Assembly (NCBI RefSeq): GCF_010587385.1
Contig: NZ_CP047476.1
Location: 124,001 to 188,000, forward strand
Direction: 5' to 3'
Length of the DNA stretch: 64,000 nt
Origin: Vibrio astriarenae
GTDB taxonomy: Bacteria; Pseudomonadota; Gammaproteobacteria; Enterobacterales; Vibrionaceae
Under the pieces are notes generated by a model, which worked only from the letters and a program-made list of their open reading frames with translations, was not told the origin of the DNA and ran no database searches. Shown here in pieces: positions 18,221 through 27,178 of the stretch (position 1 is the stretch's first letter; every line of letters starts with the position of its first letter). A program made the position numbers and the translations under genes.

Positions 18221-18844
18221 ATGACGACATTAAATGAACAGCTAGCTAACCTTAAGGTTATCCCTGTAATTGCAATCAACAAAGTTGAGCACGCAATTCC
18301 ACTAGGTCGCGCACTGGTTGAAAACGGCATGCCATGTGCAGAGATTACGCTACGTACTGAGTGCGCAATCGAAGCAATCCGCGTAATGCGTAAAGAATTC
18401 CCAGAGATGCTAATCGGCTCTGGTACTGTTCTAACTAACGAGCAAGTTGATGCATCTATCGATGCTGGCGTTGATTTCATCGTAAGCCCTGGTTTCAACC
18501 CACGTACAGTTCAATACTGTCTAGACAAAGGCGTTGCGATCGTTCCTGGCGTAAACAACCCAAGCCTAGTTGAGCAAGCGATGGAAATGGGTCTACGTAC
18601 TCTTAAATTCTTCCCAGCTGAGCCTTCAGGCGGCGTTCCAATGCTTAAAGCACTAACAGCGGTTTACCCTGTTAACTTTATGCCAACTGGCGGTGTTAGC
18701 CTTAAGAACGTTGATGACTACCTATCAATCCCTTCAGTACTTGCTTGTGGCGGTACTTGGATGGTTCCAACGAACCTAATGGACGAAGGTAAATGGGATG
18801 AGCTTGGTGCTCTAGTTCGCGATGCGGTTAAGCACGTAAACTAA
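18221..18844 (+). CDS. eda: KDPG aldolase
   Basis: 207-residue class I aldolase. The catalytic Glu41 is in CAEITLRT and the Schiff-base Lys129 in LKFFPAE; the phosphate-binding IGSGTVL, VSPGFNP and MPTGGV loops are intact. It cleaves 2-keto-3-deoxy-6-phosphogluconate to pyruvate and glyceraldehyde-3-phosphate, the last dedicated step of alginate catabolism and also part of the Entner-Doudoroff pathway. It ends the kdgF operon, followed 23 bases later by a strong terminator. Confidence 0.95.
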   Translation: MTTLNEQLANLKVIPVIAINKVEHAIPLGRALVENGMPCAEITLRTECAIEAIRVMRKEFPEMLIGSGTVLTNEQVDASIDAGVDFIVSPGFNPRTVQYCLDKGVAIVPGVNNPSLVEQAMEMGLRTLKFFPAEPSGGVPMLKALTAVYPVNFMPTGGVSLKNVDDYLSIPSVLACGGTWMVPTNLMDEGKWDELGALVRDAVKHVN

Positions 18845-18860
18845 TCTCTAGTTCTGTATA

Positions 18861-18893
18861 AAAAAACGAGCCATATACGGCTCGTTTTTTTTT
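18861..18893 (+). terminator. Terminator of the kdgF-kdgK-eda operon
   Basis: CGAGCC (18867-18872) pairs with GGCTCG (18879-18884), flanked by A6 and followed by nine Ts. Confidence 0.93.
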
Positions 18894-19228
18894 GCGCTAA
18901 GCTTAGTGAGGCACAAACGAAGCAAGGTGACGGTAATGGAGCTCTAGGGGCGAACTTTATACCCAGTTACACTCACAGACGATTTTATGTTCGACATCGA
19001 TAAGTCAGTAACTGCGGTTTGATTGCCAAACAAACTTGCGTCGTAAATTTTTAGACTCAGACTGCTGCCTACCAGCTAACTGCCTAATATAATTGAAGAT
19101 TTAATTCTATTTAAATAATAATACAATATATCAAATGAATTTGAGTGTGTTTGGGCTCTAAGTATCTAATAAATATAGCTATGCGCCTTGTTGTACTTGG
19201 GTTTTATTGCCGTTTTTTTTATTCATAA

Positions 19229-19250
19229 ACAGTTGCTCTAGATCACATTA
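19229..19250 (+). promoter_or_regulatory. CRP-like site before the symporter gene
   Basis: GTTGC-TCTAGA-TCACA (19232-19247). The right half and the six-base spacer equal the ideal CRP site, while the left half matches poorly. It lies 12 bases upstream of the operator-like word, the same order as at kdgF. Confidence 0.45.
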
Positions 19251-19258
19251 AAAGCTTA

Positions 19259-19269
19259 TTGTAGTACAA
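19259..19269. promoter_or_regulatory. Operator-like word TTGTAGTACAA (symporter gene)
   Basis: Perfect palindrome TTGTA-G-TACAA, fitting TTGT-N3-ACAA. It lies 63 bases before the symporter ATG. Confidence 0.55.
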
Positions 19270-19332
19270 ATGGGTTTAAGAAAAGAGTAATCTTACCCGC
19301 AGTAAATCATAAACCTTTTAAAGGCTGAAAAA

Positions 19333-21081
19333 ATGACTATTGATACTCTCGTTGTTCTTGCCTACTTCTTCTTCTTAGTAGCAATTGGCTGGATGTTCCG
19401 TAAGTTCACAACATCGACCAGTGACTACTTCCGTGGGGGCGGTAAGATGTTATGGTGGATGGTTGGTGCAACCGCCTTCATGACGCAATTTTCAGCATGG
19501 ACGTTTACAGGTGCCGCAGGACGCGCATTCAGCGACGGTTTCGTCGTTGTAATCCTATTCTTAGCCAACGCATTTGGCTACTTCATGAACTACATCTACT
19601 TTGCTCCAAAGTTCCGTCAACTTCGTGTTGTTACGGCAATTGAAGCAATTCGTCAGCGCTTCGGTAAGACGTCAGAACAGTTCTTCACTTGGGCTGGTAT
19701 GCCAGACAGCTTGATCTCAGCAGGTATTTGGCTGAACGGTCTAGCTATCTTCGTAGCTGCTGTATTCAACATCCCAATGGAAGCAACTATCGTTGTTACT
19801 GGTCTAGTTCTAATGCTAATGGCGGTAACAGGTGGTTCTTGGGCGGTTGTTGCCTCTGACTTTATGCAGATGCTAGTTATCATGGCAGTAACCATCACTT
19901 GTGCAGTGGCAGCTTACTTCCACGGTGGCGGTCTAACCAACATCGTTTCTAACTTCGAAGGCGACTTCTTCGTTGGTAACAACCTAAACTACATGAGCAT
20001 CTTTGTTCTTTGGGTTGTGTTCATCTTCATCAAGCAGTTTGGTGTAATGAACAACAGTATCAATGCTTACCGTTACCTATGTGCTAAAGACAGTGACAAC
20101 GCTCGTAAAGCAGCAGGCCTAGCTTGTGTACTTATGATTGTTGGTCCACTAATCTGGTTCCTACCTTCTTGGTACGTAGCGGCATTCATGCCAGACTTCG
20201 CTGACCAATACGGTAGCGTAGGTGGCGACGCAGCTTATCTAGCATTCGTACAAAACGTAATGCCAGCAGGTATGGTTGGTCTACTAATGTCAGCAATGTT
20301 CGCGGCGACGATGTCTTCTATGGACTCTGGTCTTAACCGTAACGCTGGTATCTTCGTAATGAACTTCTACAGCCCGATTGTTCGTCCAAACGCAACACAG
20401 AAAGAACTTGTGATTGTAAGTAAGGCAACGACTATCATGATGGGTTTCATCATCATCGGTATCGGTCTGTTCATTAACTCACTACGTCACCTAAGCCTAT
20501 TCGACATCGTACTTAACGTTGGTGCCCTAATCGGCTTCCCAATGCTAATTCCTGTACTACTAGGTATGTGGGTTCGCAAGACTCCAGACTGGGCAGGTTG
20601 GGCAACACTAGTAGTTGGTGGTTTCGTATCTTACTACTTCGGTATCTCTCTACAAGCAGAGCACATCGAGAACTGGTTCGGTATGGAACAAGCGCTAACA
20701 GGTCGTGAATGGTCTGACTTGAAAGTCGCACTTAGCCTTGCAGCACACGTTGTGTTCACCGGTGGCTTCTTCCTAGCAACAACGCTAGTTTACAAAGGTC
20801 GTACACCAGAGCGTGAAGCGGAAGTTGAGAAACTATTCGAAAACTGGAACACACCTGTCGTTGCAGACTCTGAAGAGCAGCAAAACCTAGATACTAAACA
20901 ACGTGGTATGCTTGGTAAGCTAATCTCAACAGCGGGTCTTGGTATCCTAGCGATGGCTCTGATTCCAAACGAACCAACAGGTCGTATGCTATTCATCCTA
21001 TGTGGTACGATGGTTCTAACAGTAGGTATCCTACTAGTGAACGCGTCACGTGCTCCACAGAAAGAGCTAGCTAACTCATAA
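19333..21081 (+). CDS. Sodium:solute symporter (SSS), probable alginate oligomer/DEH transporter
   Basis: 582 residues with about 14 membrane helices, SSS family. Helix 1 is TIDTLVVLAYFFFLVAIGWM. The family region TSTSDYFRGGGKMLWWMVGA and ATAFMTQFSAWTFTG is followed by the Na+-site helix MSAMFAATMSSMDSGLNRNAG. It takes up an organic acid with Na+ across the inner membrane. Position downstream of eda, shared operator-like word and biased codons point to the alginate pathway; V. splendidus ToaA/B/C are SSS proteins of this kind. The substrate is inferred, and which Toa type it matches cannot be told by eye. Confidence 0.88.
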   Translation: MTIDTLVVLAYFFFLVAIGWMFRKFTTSTSDYFRGGGKMLWWMVGATAFMTQFSAWTFTGAAGRAFSDGFVVVILFLANAFGYFMNYIYFAPKFRQLRVVTAIEAIRQRFGKTSEQFFTWAGMPDSLISAGIWLNGLAIFVAAVFNIPMEATIVVTGLVLMLMAVTGGSWAVVASDFMQMLVIMAVTITCAVAAYFHGGGLTNIVSNFEGDFFVGNNLNYMSIFVLWVVFIFIKQFGVMNNSINAYRYLCAKDSDNARKAAGLACVLMIVGPLIWFLPSWYVAAFMPDFADQYGSVGGDAAYLAFVQNVMPAGMVGLLMSAMFAATMSSMDSGLNRNAGIFVMNFYSPIVRPNATQKELVIVSKATTIMMGFIIIGIGLFINSLRHLSLFDIVLNVGALIGFPMLIPVLLGMWVRKTPDWAGWATLVVGGFVSYYFGISLQAEHIENWFGMEQALTGREWSDLKVALSLAAHVVFTGGFFLATTLVYKGRTPEREAEVEKLFENWNTPVVADSEEQQNLDTKQRGMLGKLISTAGLGILAMALIPNEPTGRMLFILCGTMVLTVGILLVNASRAPQKELANS

Positions 21082-21104
21082 TAACTTGAGTTGACTTAGA
21101 GACT

Positions 21105-21139
21105 AAAAAGCCGCTGAACGAGAGTTCAGCGGCTTTTTT
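21105..21139 (+). terminator. Terminator of the symporter gene
   Basis: Perfect 14-bp stem AAAAAGCCGCTGAA with TTCAGCGGCTTTTT, 6-base loop, followed by further Ts. Confidence 0.92.
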
Positions 21140-21142
21140 AAT

Positions 21143-21164
21143 GGTCATGGCTTTAGCCATGACC
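21143..21164. terminator. Second hairpin after the symporter gene
   Basis: Perfect 9-bp stem GGTCATGGC / GCCATGACC with a TTTA loop, followed by TCTTAGTTTTTAG. Probably a back-up terminator; it lies between convergent genes. Confidence 0.5.
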
Positions 21165-21189
21165 TCTTAGTTTTTAGTTTATGCAAATA

Positions 21190-21675
21190 TCACTTTTTGT
21201 TTAGGTGATAGTGGCTAGCGAGTGCGCCTGTTATTTGCTCGCCATTCATGTCCAACTTAATCAAACGTCCTTCAGCGACAAAAAACTCATTTGGCTTGCT
21301 CTTGTTATCCAAACTCACGATACTTCCAGCCTCATTCCAAGAGAAAGTACCTTCATTGTCGAACGTACTGTCTTCATCACCGCGGTATGTTTCGGTCAGA
21401 GCGTAGGTACCATCAAGATTCAGCGTTAGCGATACATCAATCCCCATGCAATCAGCGCAAGGTAGTGTGCCTGTGTACATGCCATTCCAATCCAGTGCGT
21501 TTCTCGCGCCGTGCGCAGCATCTGTAATCGCAGCCGTCTCAAGCTCTAACTCGCTTTCTACCACGGCTTCAACAATCGGCTGTGCAACTTGTGTTTCGGG
21601 TTGAGTGACATCCGCATCTTGGCAACCTACTAACAACAGAGGTAAAGAGATGAGTGGTAGGATCATTGGCTTCAT
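21190..21675 (-). CDS. NlpE-like lipoprotein
   Basis: 161 residues from the ATG at 21675, which AAGGA precedes; an in-frame ATG at 21699 would add eight. A lipobox LLLVGC (Cys18) gives lipidation, and Gln19-Asp20 follow. After a linker rich in Glu, Val and Pro comes an NlpE N-terminal-like domain. It has YTGTLPCADCMGID with Cys73 and Cys76, the CxxC found in copper-responsive NlpE, then LTLNLDGTYALTETY and FSWNEAGSIVSLD. It lacks the second, OB-fold domain of E. coli NlpE. NlpE senses surface or redox stress and activates Cpx; whether this shorter form does so is unknown. Confidence 0.82.
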   Translation of the reverse strand: MKPMILPLISLPLLLVGCQDADVTQPETQVAQPIVEAVVESELELETAAITDAAHGARNALDWNGMYTGTLPCADCMGIDVSLTLNLDGTYALTETYRGDEDSTFDNEGTFSWNEAGSIVSLDNKSKPNEFFVAEGRLIKLDMNGEQITGALASHYHLNKK

Positions 21676-21781
21676 TAAGCGTTCCTTATCATTGTTCATA
21701 GTGTGTTTATGCCTATGATTATAGGAGTGATTTGCTAGTGCAGAATGAAGCCAACGTTAGGTTTAAGTCAGAGAGGAGAAG

Positions 21782-22681
21782 TTAGGTCGTAGTTTGATTG
21801 CACGCTGCCTTAATTAGACGTTTAGGCTTGATAACTTGCGCCACACTGGCAGCAATAATAATGACACATCCAACAATCTGAATCTGTGTTAAAGATTCTG
21901 AAAACACCCACCAGCCCAGAAGCACCGCAGAGATAGGCTCAACGTAAGAGACGGTGCTAAATGTTGCCGCGGGGAGGTGCTTAATCGCGTAGACAGCGAG
22001 AACAATCCCCATAAAGCCCGGTACGAAACCAACCAGCAACATCCAACCCCATTGTTCAGCGCTTAGGTTCAAGTTTACCTTGAGAAGGAGGGGGAGCACG
22101 CAAAGGGCGCCAATGAGAAATTGCCAACTACACTTTGCAAACTCGTGGTAATGATTTGGGATCTTACGGTTGATGAGAATAAAGCTCGCGTAGCAGATCA
22201 TGCCACCCAAAGCGAGCAGTAACCCGAGCCATGTGGCTTCAACGGTTGACGACGAATCAGGCTGATAGATGACAAGAGAAAATCCGAACAGAACGGTGAC
22301 AACGGAGGCAATGGAGTAACGCGTTAGTCTCTCGCCTAGCAAAAAGTGCGCAGCAACGGTGGCGACCGCTGGAGCGAGATACAGCGCCATGACTGCAATT
22401 AGCATGGTGGTATAGTTGAGGGAGGCAATGAATAACGTCATGAATCCAGCTAGCATGACTCCGTTAAGTAGCACAAGGGGGTGTGGTTTTGTCTTTAGCT
22501 GCTTTGCTTGACCGGTGACAAGCATAAGAAGAAATAGTAAGCAGCCACCAATCGCTAGACGGAAAAAAGTGACAGTAGCAGCATCAAGTTGTGACAATCG
22601 AGAGATAACGCCGATCGTGCCCATAGAGATAGCGGCAACCGCTGCAATGACGATCATTTTGGGGGAAGCTTGATTTGGCAT
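21782..22681 (-). CDS. DMT-superfamily permease (EamA family)
   Basis: 299 residues with ten hydrophobic helices in two EamA repeats. The first ends near the linker after AAHFLLGERLTRYSI. The second carries FVPGFMGIVLAVYAIKHLPA and VSYVEPISAVLLGWWVFSESL, the usual signature of the second repeat. It is an inner-membrane exporter of metabolites or amino acids, substrate unknown. It diverges from the methyltransferase-like gene across about 120 bases. Confidence 0.88.
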   Translation of the reverse strand: MPNQASPKMIVIAAVAAISMGTIGVISRLSQLDAATVTFFRLAIGGCLLFLLMLVTGQAKQLKTKPHPLVLLNGVMLAGFMTLFIASLNYTTMLIAVMALYLAPAVATVAAHFLLGERLTRYSIASVVTVLFGFSLVIYQPDSSSTVEATWLGLLLALGGMICYASFILINRKIPNHYHEFAKCSWQFLIGALCVLPLLLKVNLNLSAEQWGWMLLVGFVPGFMGIVLAVYAIKHLPAATFSTVSYVEPISAVLLGWWVFSESLTQIQIVGCVIIIAASVAQVIKPKRLIKAACNQTTT

Positions 22682-22805
22682 GTGTAACGTTGAATGTTCT
22701 TATTTAGAGTTCGATCATGTTACCTGATTATCGAATGATTGATACTGGGTACCTGATTAAAAAGTCTATCTACAATGAAATGACACTATTGGCAAAGGGA
22801 GTGGC

Positions 22806-23273
22806 ATGAAAAAAGTACAAAGGGCATTAAACAACAAAGTTCCACCTCCGTTAGTCGCGGCTCTCTGCATTTGGCCCGTCTTATTTTCAGCGAACTATTC
22901 GCTTTCTTCTTTGCGGGTAGATAGGGTATTGGCTAGTTTGCTGTTGCTGGCTGCGATCGCTATTGCTGTTCTCGCACTGCTTGAATTTAGAAAGTTGAAA
23001 ACAACAGTGAATCCACTCGAATTTGATAACGTCAACCAGCTTGTGGTCAGTGGTATTTTTAACTTCTCTCGTAATCCTATGTATTTATCATTGCTGATCG
23101 TGATCATAGCGACGGCAGTTGCGTTTCATGCCTATGGCGTGGGAGTGATCATGGCGGGGATCTTCTGGCTATACATGATACAATTTCAAATCAAGCCAGA
23201 AGAGGCTTTCCTCAAGCAACACTTTGGTTCTGAATATACAGCGTACAGTCAGGTTGTAAGGCGCTGGCTTTAG
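22806..23273 (+). CDS. Isoprenylcysteine carboxyl methyltransferase-like membrane protein
   Basis: 155 residues with about four membrane helices. The C-terminal half has the family pattern LVVSGIFNFSRNPMYLSLL followed by the EEAFLKQHFGSEYTAY segment, which in ICMT/PEMT-type enzymes binds S-adenosylmethionine. Bacterial members methylate small or lipid substrates that are mostly unknown. AAAGGGAG precedes the start closely. It is a single-gene unit, convergent with the 87-residue gene that follows. Confidence 0.85.
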   Translation: MKKVQRALNNKVPPPLVAALCIWPVLFSANYSLSSLRVDRVLASLLLLAAIAIAVLALLEFRKLKTTVNPLEFDNVNQLVVSGIFNFSRNPMYLSLLIVIIATAVAFHAYGVGVIMAGIFWLYMIQFQIKPEEAFLKQHFGSEYTAYSQVVRRWL

Positions 23274-23288
23274 GGGCAAGAATAGTGA

Positions 23289-23552
23289 CTACTTTGTTAG
23301 TGTAAGCTTGTCGTCAGCAAGTGCCATGAGCTGCTCTTGCGTGAATGCTTCTGCGGCTTGTCCGTGAGCAATAAGGTCAATGACGGTAAACTCGTTCATA
23401 TCGCCAAACTCTTTTGTAAGATAGGCGCGAAAAGCCTGTTCATTGGCCCACTTACCTCTAACGGTATAGCCTTCGTCTTGGTCAAAGTCTTCGCTTTCAA
23501 AGTGAGAAAAGTCAGTCATACCAATATTGTGACAGTACAGAACAAGATACAT
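23289..23552 (-). CDS. Small acidic hypothetical protein
   Basis: 87 residues with no signal or membrane segment. The core MTDFSHFESEDFDQDEGYTVRG is acidic, and the C-terminal half looks helical (AAEAFTQEQLMALADDKLTL). AAGGAAGCGGGA just upstream supports the start at 23552; an inner ATG (23519) is possible. No family recognised. Its stop lies only 15 bases from the convergent methyltransferase-like gene. Confidence 0.65.
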   Translation of the reverse strand: MYLVLYCHNIGMTDFSHFESEDFDQDEGYTVRGKWANEQAFRAYLTKEFGDMNEFTVIDLIAHGQAAEAFTQEQLMALADDKLTLTK

Positions 23553-23660
23553 GTAAGTCCCGCTTCCTTTATGCTTCAGAAAATGAGCTAGAATCTTAGC
23601 ACAGCTTGGTTAGCGAGACTTCATCAATGCGTCCTATAAGAGCCGGGGAGTGTCCTTGGG

Positions 23661-24809
23661 CTACTTATCTTTGGGAATAAGACCCTGAATCAGTGCCGGT
23701 CGCCACTGTTTGGCATATGGGTCATAAGCGCCAAACCCAGAGCTGTACTCCCAGTAGTGCCAACTGAAGCTGCGTTTTTCTGACTCTCTGGCGATGAACG
23801 CTGTCCATGCTCTTTGATCTTCCGGCTTGGACATTTTGCTATAAACACCAAACTCACCAATGTTGATTTCAAATCCACGTCCAGGCTCATCATTCCAGTC
23901 AGATACAGCATCTAAATAGTTGTACAGCGTCTGCTTTTCAGCATCGGCGCCGAGCCAACGCGTGCCTGCCCATTTGCTCGCGCCATCAACCCACTCAGCA
24001 CCTTGATGGGTGAACTTGAACGGTTCATAGAAGTGCACTGTTATAATGGTGTTGTCAGGTGTAGATTCTGGTGGCAGCTTCAAGTCAGGCAGTTTAAATG
24101 GGCCACCCCAATCCGCCGTCCCAATCATGATTTTACGTTGGCCCAGTGTGTTGTTCTGTGTATCAGCATTGTCTGTCCACAATAGGCGAGTCAAGTCGTC
24201 GATAAGTAGGTTCCATTCCTCGACACCAACCTCTTCATGCGGCTCATTGAGTAGCTCAAACACAAGTTGATCTTCTGGGTATTCATCCAACGGGAAATGT
24301 GTGGCTAGTTGATCCCAAATGGCATTGAGTCGCACTCTGTGGTGTTGAAACTCACCTTTGTTGTAGAACATTTCATTGTAGTGGTGAGTATTAATGATCA
24401 CCCGCAGATCTTCTTGAATCGCCTCATCAACGACTTGCTGAACACGAGATAGAAAGGCTGCATCAATCGTGAATGGCGCATTTTCTAGTGCGTGCGCATT
24501 CCAACGAACAGGGATGCGGACACTGGCGAAACCATGGCTTGCAATATTGTCGAAATCACTGGCTTGAATGGTGAGATCACCATTCCATTCACCTTCGTAC
24601 TTAGGGGACTCAAAGAAATTACCCATGTTGATACCGCGACCAAGAAAGCTATTATTGAGTCCCTTGCTTTCGTTCCAGTCATAGAGGTCAGTATAGTAAG
24701 ACTCATCAAGTACGACGGTGGCATCGCTGTTGCTGCTTGAGCCACATCCTGACAGAGTTACAGCGCAAATGAGGGTTGCGCCAAGCGCGTGGTGTTTTGC
24801 TAGTTTCAA
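23661..24809 (-). CDS. GH5-family endoglucanase-like lipoprotein
   Basis: 382 residues. A signal peptide with lipobox TLSGC (Cys22) and a Ser/Asn linker precede a GH5 (beta/alpha)8 barrel (about 50-378). Family landmarks are GRGINMGNFFE, SVRIPVRWNAH, VIINTHHYNE (His142-His143), ELLNEPH with acid/base Glu189, VHFYEPFKFTHQG and INIGEFGVY with nucleophile Glu319. It is probably anchored to the outer membrane and cuts beta-1,4-glucans or related polysaccharides. There is no carbohydrate-binding module. It stands alone; exact specificity is not decidable by eye. Confidence 0.92.
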   Translation of the reverse strand: MKLAKHHALGATLICAVTLSGCGSSSNSDATVVLDESYYTDLYDWNESKGLNNSFLGRGINMGNFFESPKYEGEWNGDLTIQASDFDNIASHGFASVRIPVRWNAHALENAPFTIDAAFLSRVQQVVDEAIQEDLRVIINTHHYNEMFYNKGEFQHHRVRLNAIWDQLATHFPLDEYPEDQLVFELLNEPHEEVGVEEWNLLIDDLTRLLWTDNADTQNNTLGQRKIMIGTADWGGPFKLPDLKLPPESTPDNTIITVHFYEPFKFTHQGAEWVDGASKWAGTRWLGADAEKQTLYNYLDAVSDWNDEPGRGFEINIGEFGVYSKMSKPEDQRAWTAFIARESEKRSFSWHYWEYSSGFGAYDPYAKQWRPALIQGLIPKDK

Positions 24810-24936
24810 AGGTGTTTCTCCATAAACTCAATTGGAGTTAGTGGAGCACAAAGTGTCAATGTGAAATATCTTATTGCTCACAAGTGATTGTTTATATTTG
24901 CTAAATCACTAGTCCTTCACAATTCCATGAAACAAA

Positions 24937-24957
24937 AGGGAGTAAAGCATACTCCCT
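24937..24957 (-). terminator. Terminator of the ferric-reductase-like gene
   Basis: Perfect 8-bp stem AGGGAGTA / TACTCCCT with a 5-base loop. On the minus strand TTTTGTTTC follows, 9 bases after the stop. Confidence 0.8.
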
Positions 24958-24965
24958 GTCATCCG

Positions 24966-26297
24966 CTAACGAAACTTAAACATCTCTTGATGATATTGGG
25001 AGCGTGAGAGACCCAGCTTGAAGAGTCCTTTACTTAAACTGTGACCAAATGCTGATGGGCCACAGAACCATACGCTGGTATCTTCAAGCTTTCCTATTCG
25101 TTGAAGAATGACATTCGCACTAAGACGTTTGTCTTCAGATTGCAGATACCAATGTAGAGTGACGTTGGCATTGCTTGCGCGTGTTTTTAGCCTCTGTTTG
25201 ATTTCTTCTGAAACCTCAGCTGCACACACGAACAGATCCACTGGTGATTGGTCTCCTGTCCGCTCACGCTCTTTTAATTTGGCGACAAATGGCGTGATGC
25301 CAATACCCGCACCCACCCAAACTTGACGCTGCTGTGCGCATTCAAAATCAAATTGCCCATAAGGGCCCTCGACGGTGACGGGCATGTCGATTTTAAACCA
25401 GTCTTTAAGCTGGCTAGTCCAGTCGCCAAGCGCTTTTATAATAAACGTCAGTTCACGACTCTCCGGGTCCCAAGAGGAAGCGATGGTATATGGGTGAGCA
25501 CCTTCAGCGCGTTTTGACGTGAGAAAAGCAAACTGACCGGATTTATGGCCTTGCCAACGCTCATCGACGACGACTGTTGCTTCCACAACATCGATATCTT
25601 GATGCTTAACGATTTGCGAGATACGTCCCGATACTTTATTGGTTTGTCCAATGCGCCCGAATAGACTCATTATCGCCGCTAAAGTGCCAAGGAGCATAAT
25701 CAAACCATAGATAGCACCAAAGGGTGTCATCCAGTAATCAAACTTAGTCAGCACAACTGAATGGCATACCAGCGAAAGAAAGATCAGTGCAATCACATTG
25801 TGCGCTTTGCGAAAAATATGGTAGGGAATGAAGCGCGCAAGCGCTAAAAGAACGAAGATAACGATGGCATAAAAACCATACTCACCAGCGGTTTCTGCAA
25901 GTTCTCGGTTTTGTTGAAACAGTGCAAATATCGGGTTAGATGCTGGGTCAAACTCAGGTTTGCTGCGTTTGGTGACATCCACCAGTGGTACCACCTTTGA
26001 GGCAATATCTCTTGCTAGCCAATGAACAACAGAAAAGACAAAGCCAACTACGCCAAACCATTTATGAAGGCGATACACTTTATCGAGTCCGCCTAATGCC
26101 TTGTTAAGAGGTGAGAATCGTACACTCGTGATCATACACAAGCTCATGGTGACAATAGCGACAACACCAGTGAATTGAGTAAAGGCCTGTTTGTACGCAA
26201 TGTGAGTGAGAGGATCGGGACTTAAGGTATCGACACTCATCCAAAGCAACACAGTTGCTACGAGACATAGCCCAAACGCGATGGTAATTTTGCTCAT
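24966..26297 (-). CDS. Ferric-reductase-like flavocytochrome
   Basis: 443 residues. About six or seven membrane helices (residues 1-210) form the ferric-reductase-like domain with paired haem-ligand His candidates (HKWFGVVGFVFSVVHWLARD and HIFRKAHNVI...CHSVVL). An FNR-type module follows with the FAD motif HPYTIASSWD, GPYGQF and the NAD(P)H motif WVGAGIGITPFVAKL; it ends in the usual FKFR-type tail. It transfers electrons from NAD(P)H across the inner membrane to an unknown acceptor (ferric iron or oxygen). It is a single-gene unit. Confidence 0.88.
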   Translation of the reverse strand: MSKITIAFGLCLVATVLLWMSVDTLSPDPLTHIAYKQAFTQFTGVVAIVTMSLCMITSVRFSPLNKALGGLDKVYRLHKWFGVVGFVFSVVHWLARDIASKVVPLVDVTKRSKPEFDPASNPIFALFQQNRELAETAGEYGFYAIVIFVLLALARFIPYHIFRKAHNVIALIFLSLVCHSVVLTKFDYWMTPFGAIYGLIMLLGTLAAIMSLFGRIGQTNKVSGRISQIVKHQDIDVVEATVVVDERWQGHKSGQFAFLTSKRAEGAHPYTIASSWDPESRELTFIIKALGDWTSQLKDWFKIDMPVTVEGPYGQFDFECAQQRQVWVGAGIGITPFVAKLKERERTGDQSPVDLFVCAAEVSEEIKQRLKTRASNANVTLHWYLQSEDKRLSANVILQRIGKLEDTSVWFCGPSAFGHSLSKGLFKLGLSRSQYHQEMFKFR

Positions 26298-26490
26298 AGT
26301 TGCACTCTATAATTCTGAAATTGACTAAATTGTAGTCTACGGAAAATTGTCAGTGGGGAACGAAAGGCGCGCAATATACCAAGCTCATCTAAAAATGAAA
26401 TGGATGGAGCATTAATAATAGTTAATGTTGATGCTACAAAAGTGAGTCTGAGTAGATAGGGTGGGTGTTATGTCAAAGAGAGGACTAGAT

Positions 26491-26516
26491 GCAGGGCTAC
26501 AACAGTGTAACCCTGC
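26491..26516 (-). terminator. Hairpin after the DUF2058 gene
   Basis: On the minus strand GCAGGGTTAC pairs with GTAGCCCTGC (10 bp, one G-U). It starts 9 bases after the stop at 26525. No T-run follows, so termination is uncertain. Confidence 0.45.
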
Positions 26517-26524
26517 TTAATGGA

Positions 26525-27046
26525 TTACCACATTAGGTCATCAGGTACCACGAAGTCAGCGTATGGGTCATCTTCGTCTGGTGCATCATCAGCAGCCGTC
26601 TTGTGATCAATGATAGATTCAGCGTCACGCTCAGAAATTTTGTTAGCAACGACGCCTGGAATCACAGCATAACCTTCATCTAAACGAACAATCGCTAGAA
26701 TACCTTTACTTAGTTGTTCTTGAGTTAAAGAGTCAACATAAAGTGACTTGACGAGCGTGCCGTCAGTGAAGTTGTATTTGATCTCTCCATCAGCAAGTTC
26801 AAGCTTGTTCATTTGGATAAGCTGTTTCACTTGAGCGCGAAGCTCTTTAGACAGACGCTCGGCATTTTGTTGTTCACTCAGTGCTTTATCACGCTCTTGT
26901 TGCTCGCGTTTTTGCTCTTCGACGGCTGCTTTAACTTCACGCGCTTGCACACGTGATTTCTTTGAGCCTTTTTTCGCCTTTTTCAGCTTCTTTTCGTTCA
27001 CTAAGCCTGCTTTTAGCATTTGCTCCTGAAGTGATAGTTTTGCCAT
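26525..27046 (-). CDS. DUF2058 (YaiL-type) protein
   Basis: 173 residues. The N-terminal MAKLSLQEQMLKAGLVNEKK and the following Lys/Ser-rich, then Glu/Gln-rich helix (about 20-85) are typical of DUF2058/YaiL. The C-terminal half (IKYNFTDGTLVKSLYVD ... GYAVIPGVVANKI) is the conserved beta-containing part, ending in an acidic tail (DEDDPYADFVVPDD). The family is described as nucleoprotein- or polysaccharide-associated; the molecular role is unknown. Confidence 0.88.
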   Translation of the reverse strand: MAKLSLQEQMLKAGLVNEKKLKKAKKGSKKSRVQAREVKAAVEEQKREQQERDKALSEQQNAERLSKELRAQVKQLIQMNKLELADGEIKYNFTDGTLVKSLYVDSLTQEQLSKGILAIVRLDEGYAVIPGVVANKISERDAESIIDHKTAADDAPDEDDPYADFVVPDDLMW

Positions 27047-27114
27047 GGTATGTCCAAATAAATGAGTTTGCGGTATTTTAACCGTTCAAGATCGACAAAT
27101 AAAGAGGCTGCGCA

Positions 27115-27130
27115 TGGCGTTATAACGCCA
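27115..27130. repeat. 16-bp perfect palindrome
   Basis: TGGCGTTATAACGCCA lies between the divergent DUF2058 and GNAT genes, 49 bases before the GNAT start. It could be an operator dyad or a small hairpin. Confidence 0.4.
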
Positions 27131-27178
27131 AGGAACTGATGGCTTGCAGCCAATAAAAAGGAGTAAAAGGAAGTGCTC

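Larger units (their letters stand above)
18894..19332 (+). promoter_or_regulatory. Long leader and control region of the symporter gene
   Basis: About 440 bases with no gene. The right end carries the CRP-like site (19229-19250) and the palindromic operator-like word (19259-19269). The middle is AT-rich (19080-19190), including ATAATACAATATAT near 19129. Nothing else is recognised. The Shine-Dalgarno (AAAGG, 19320-19324) precedes the ATG at 19333. Confidence 0.5.
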
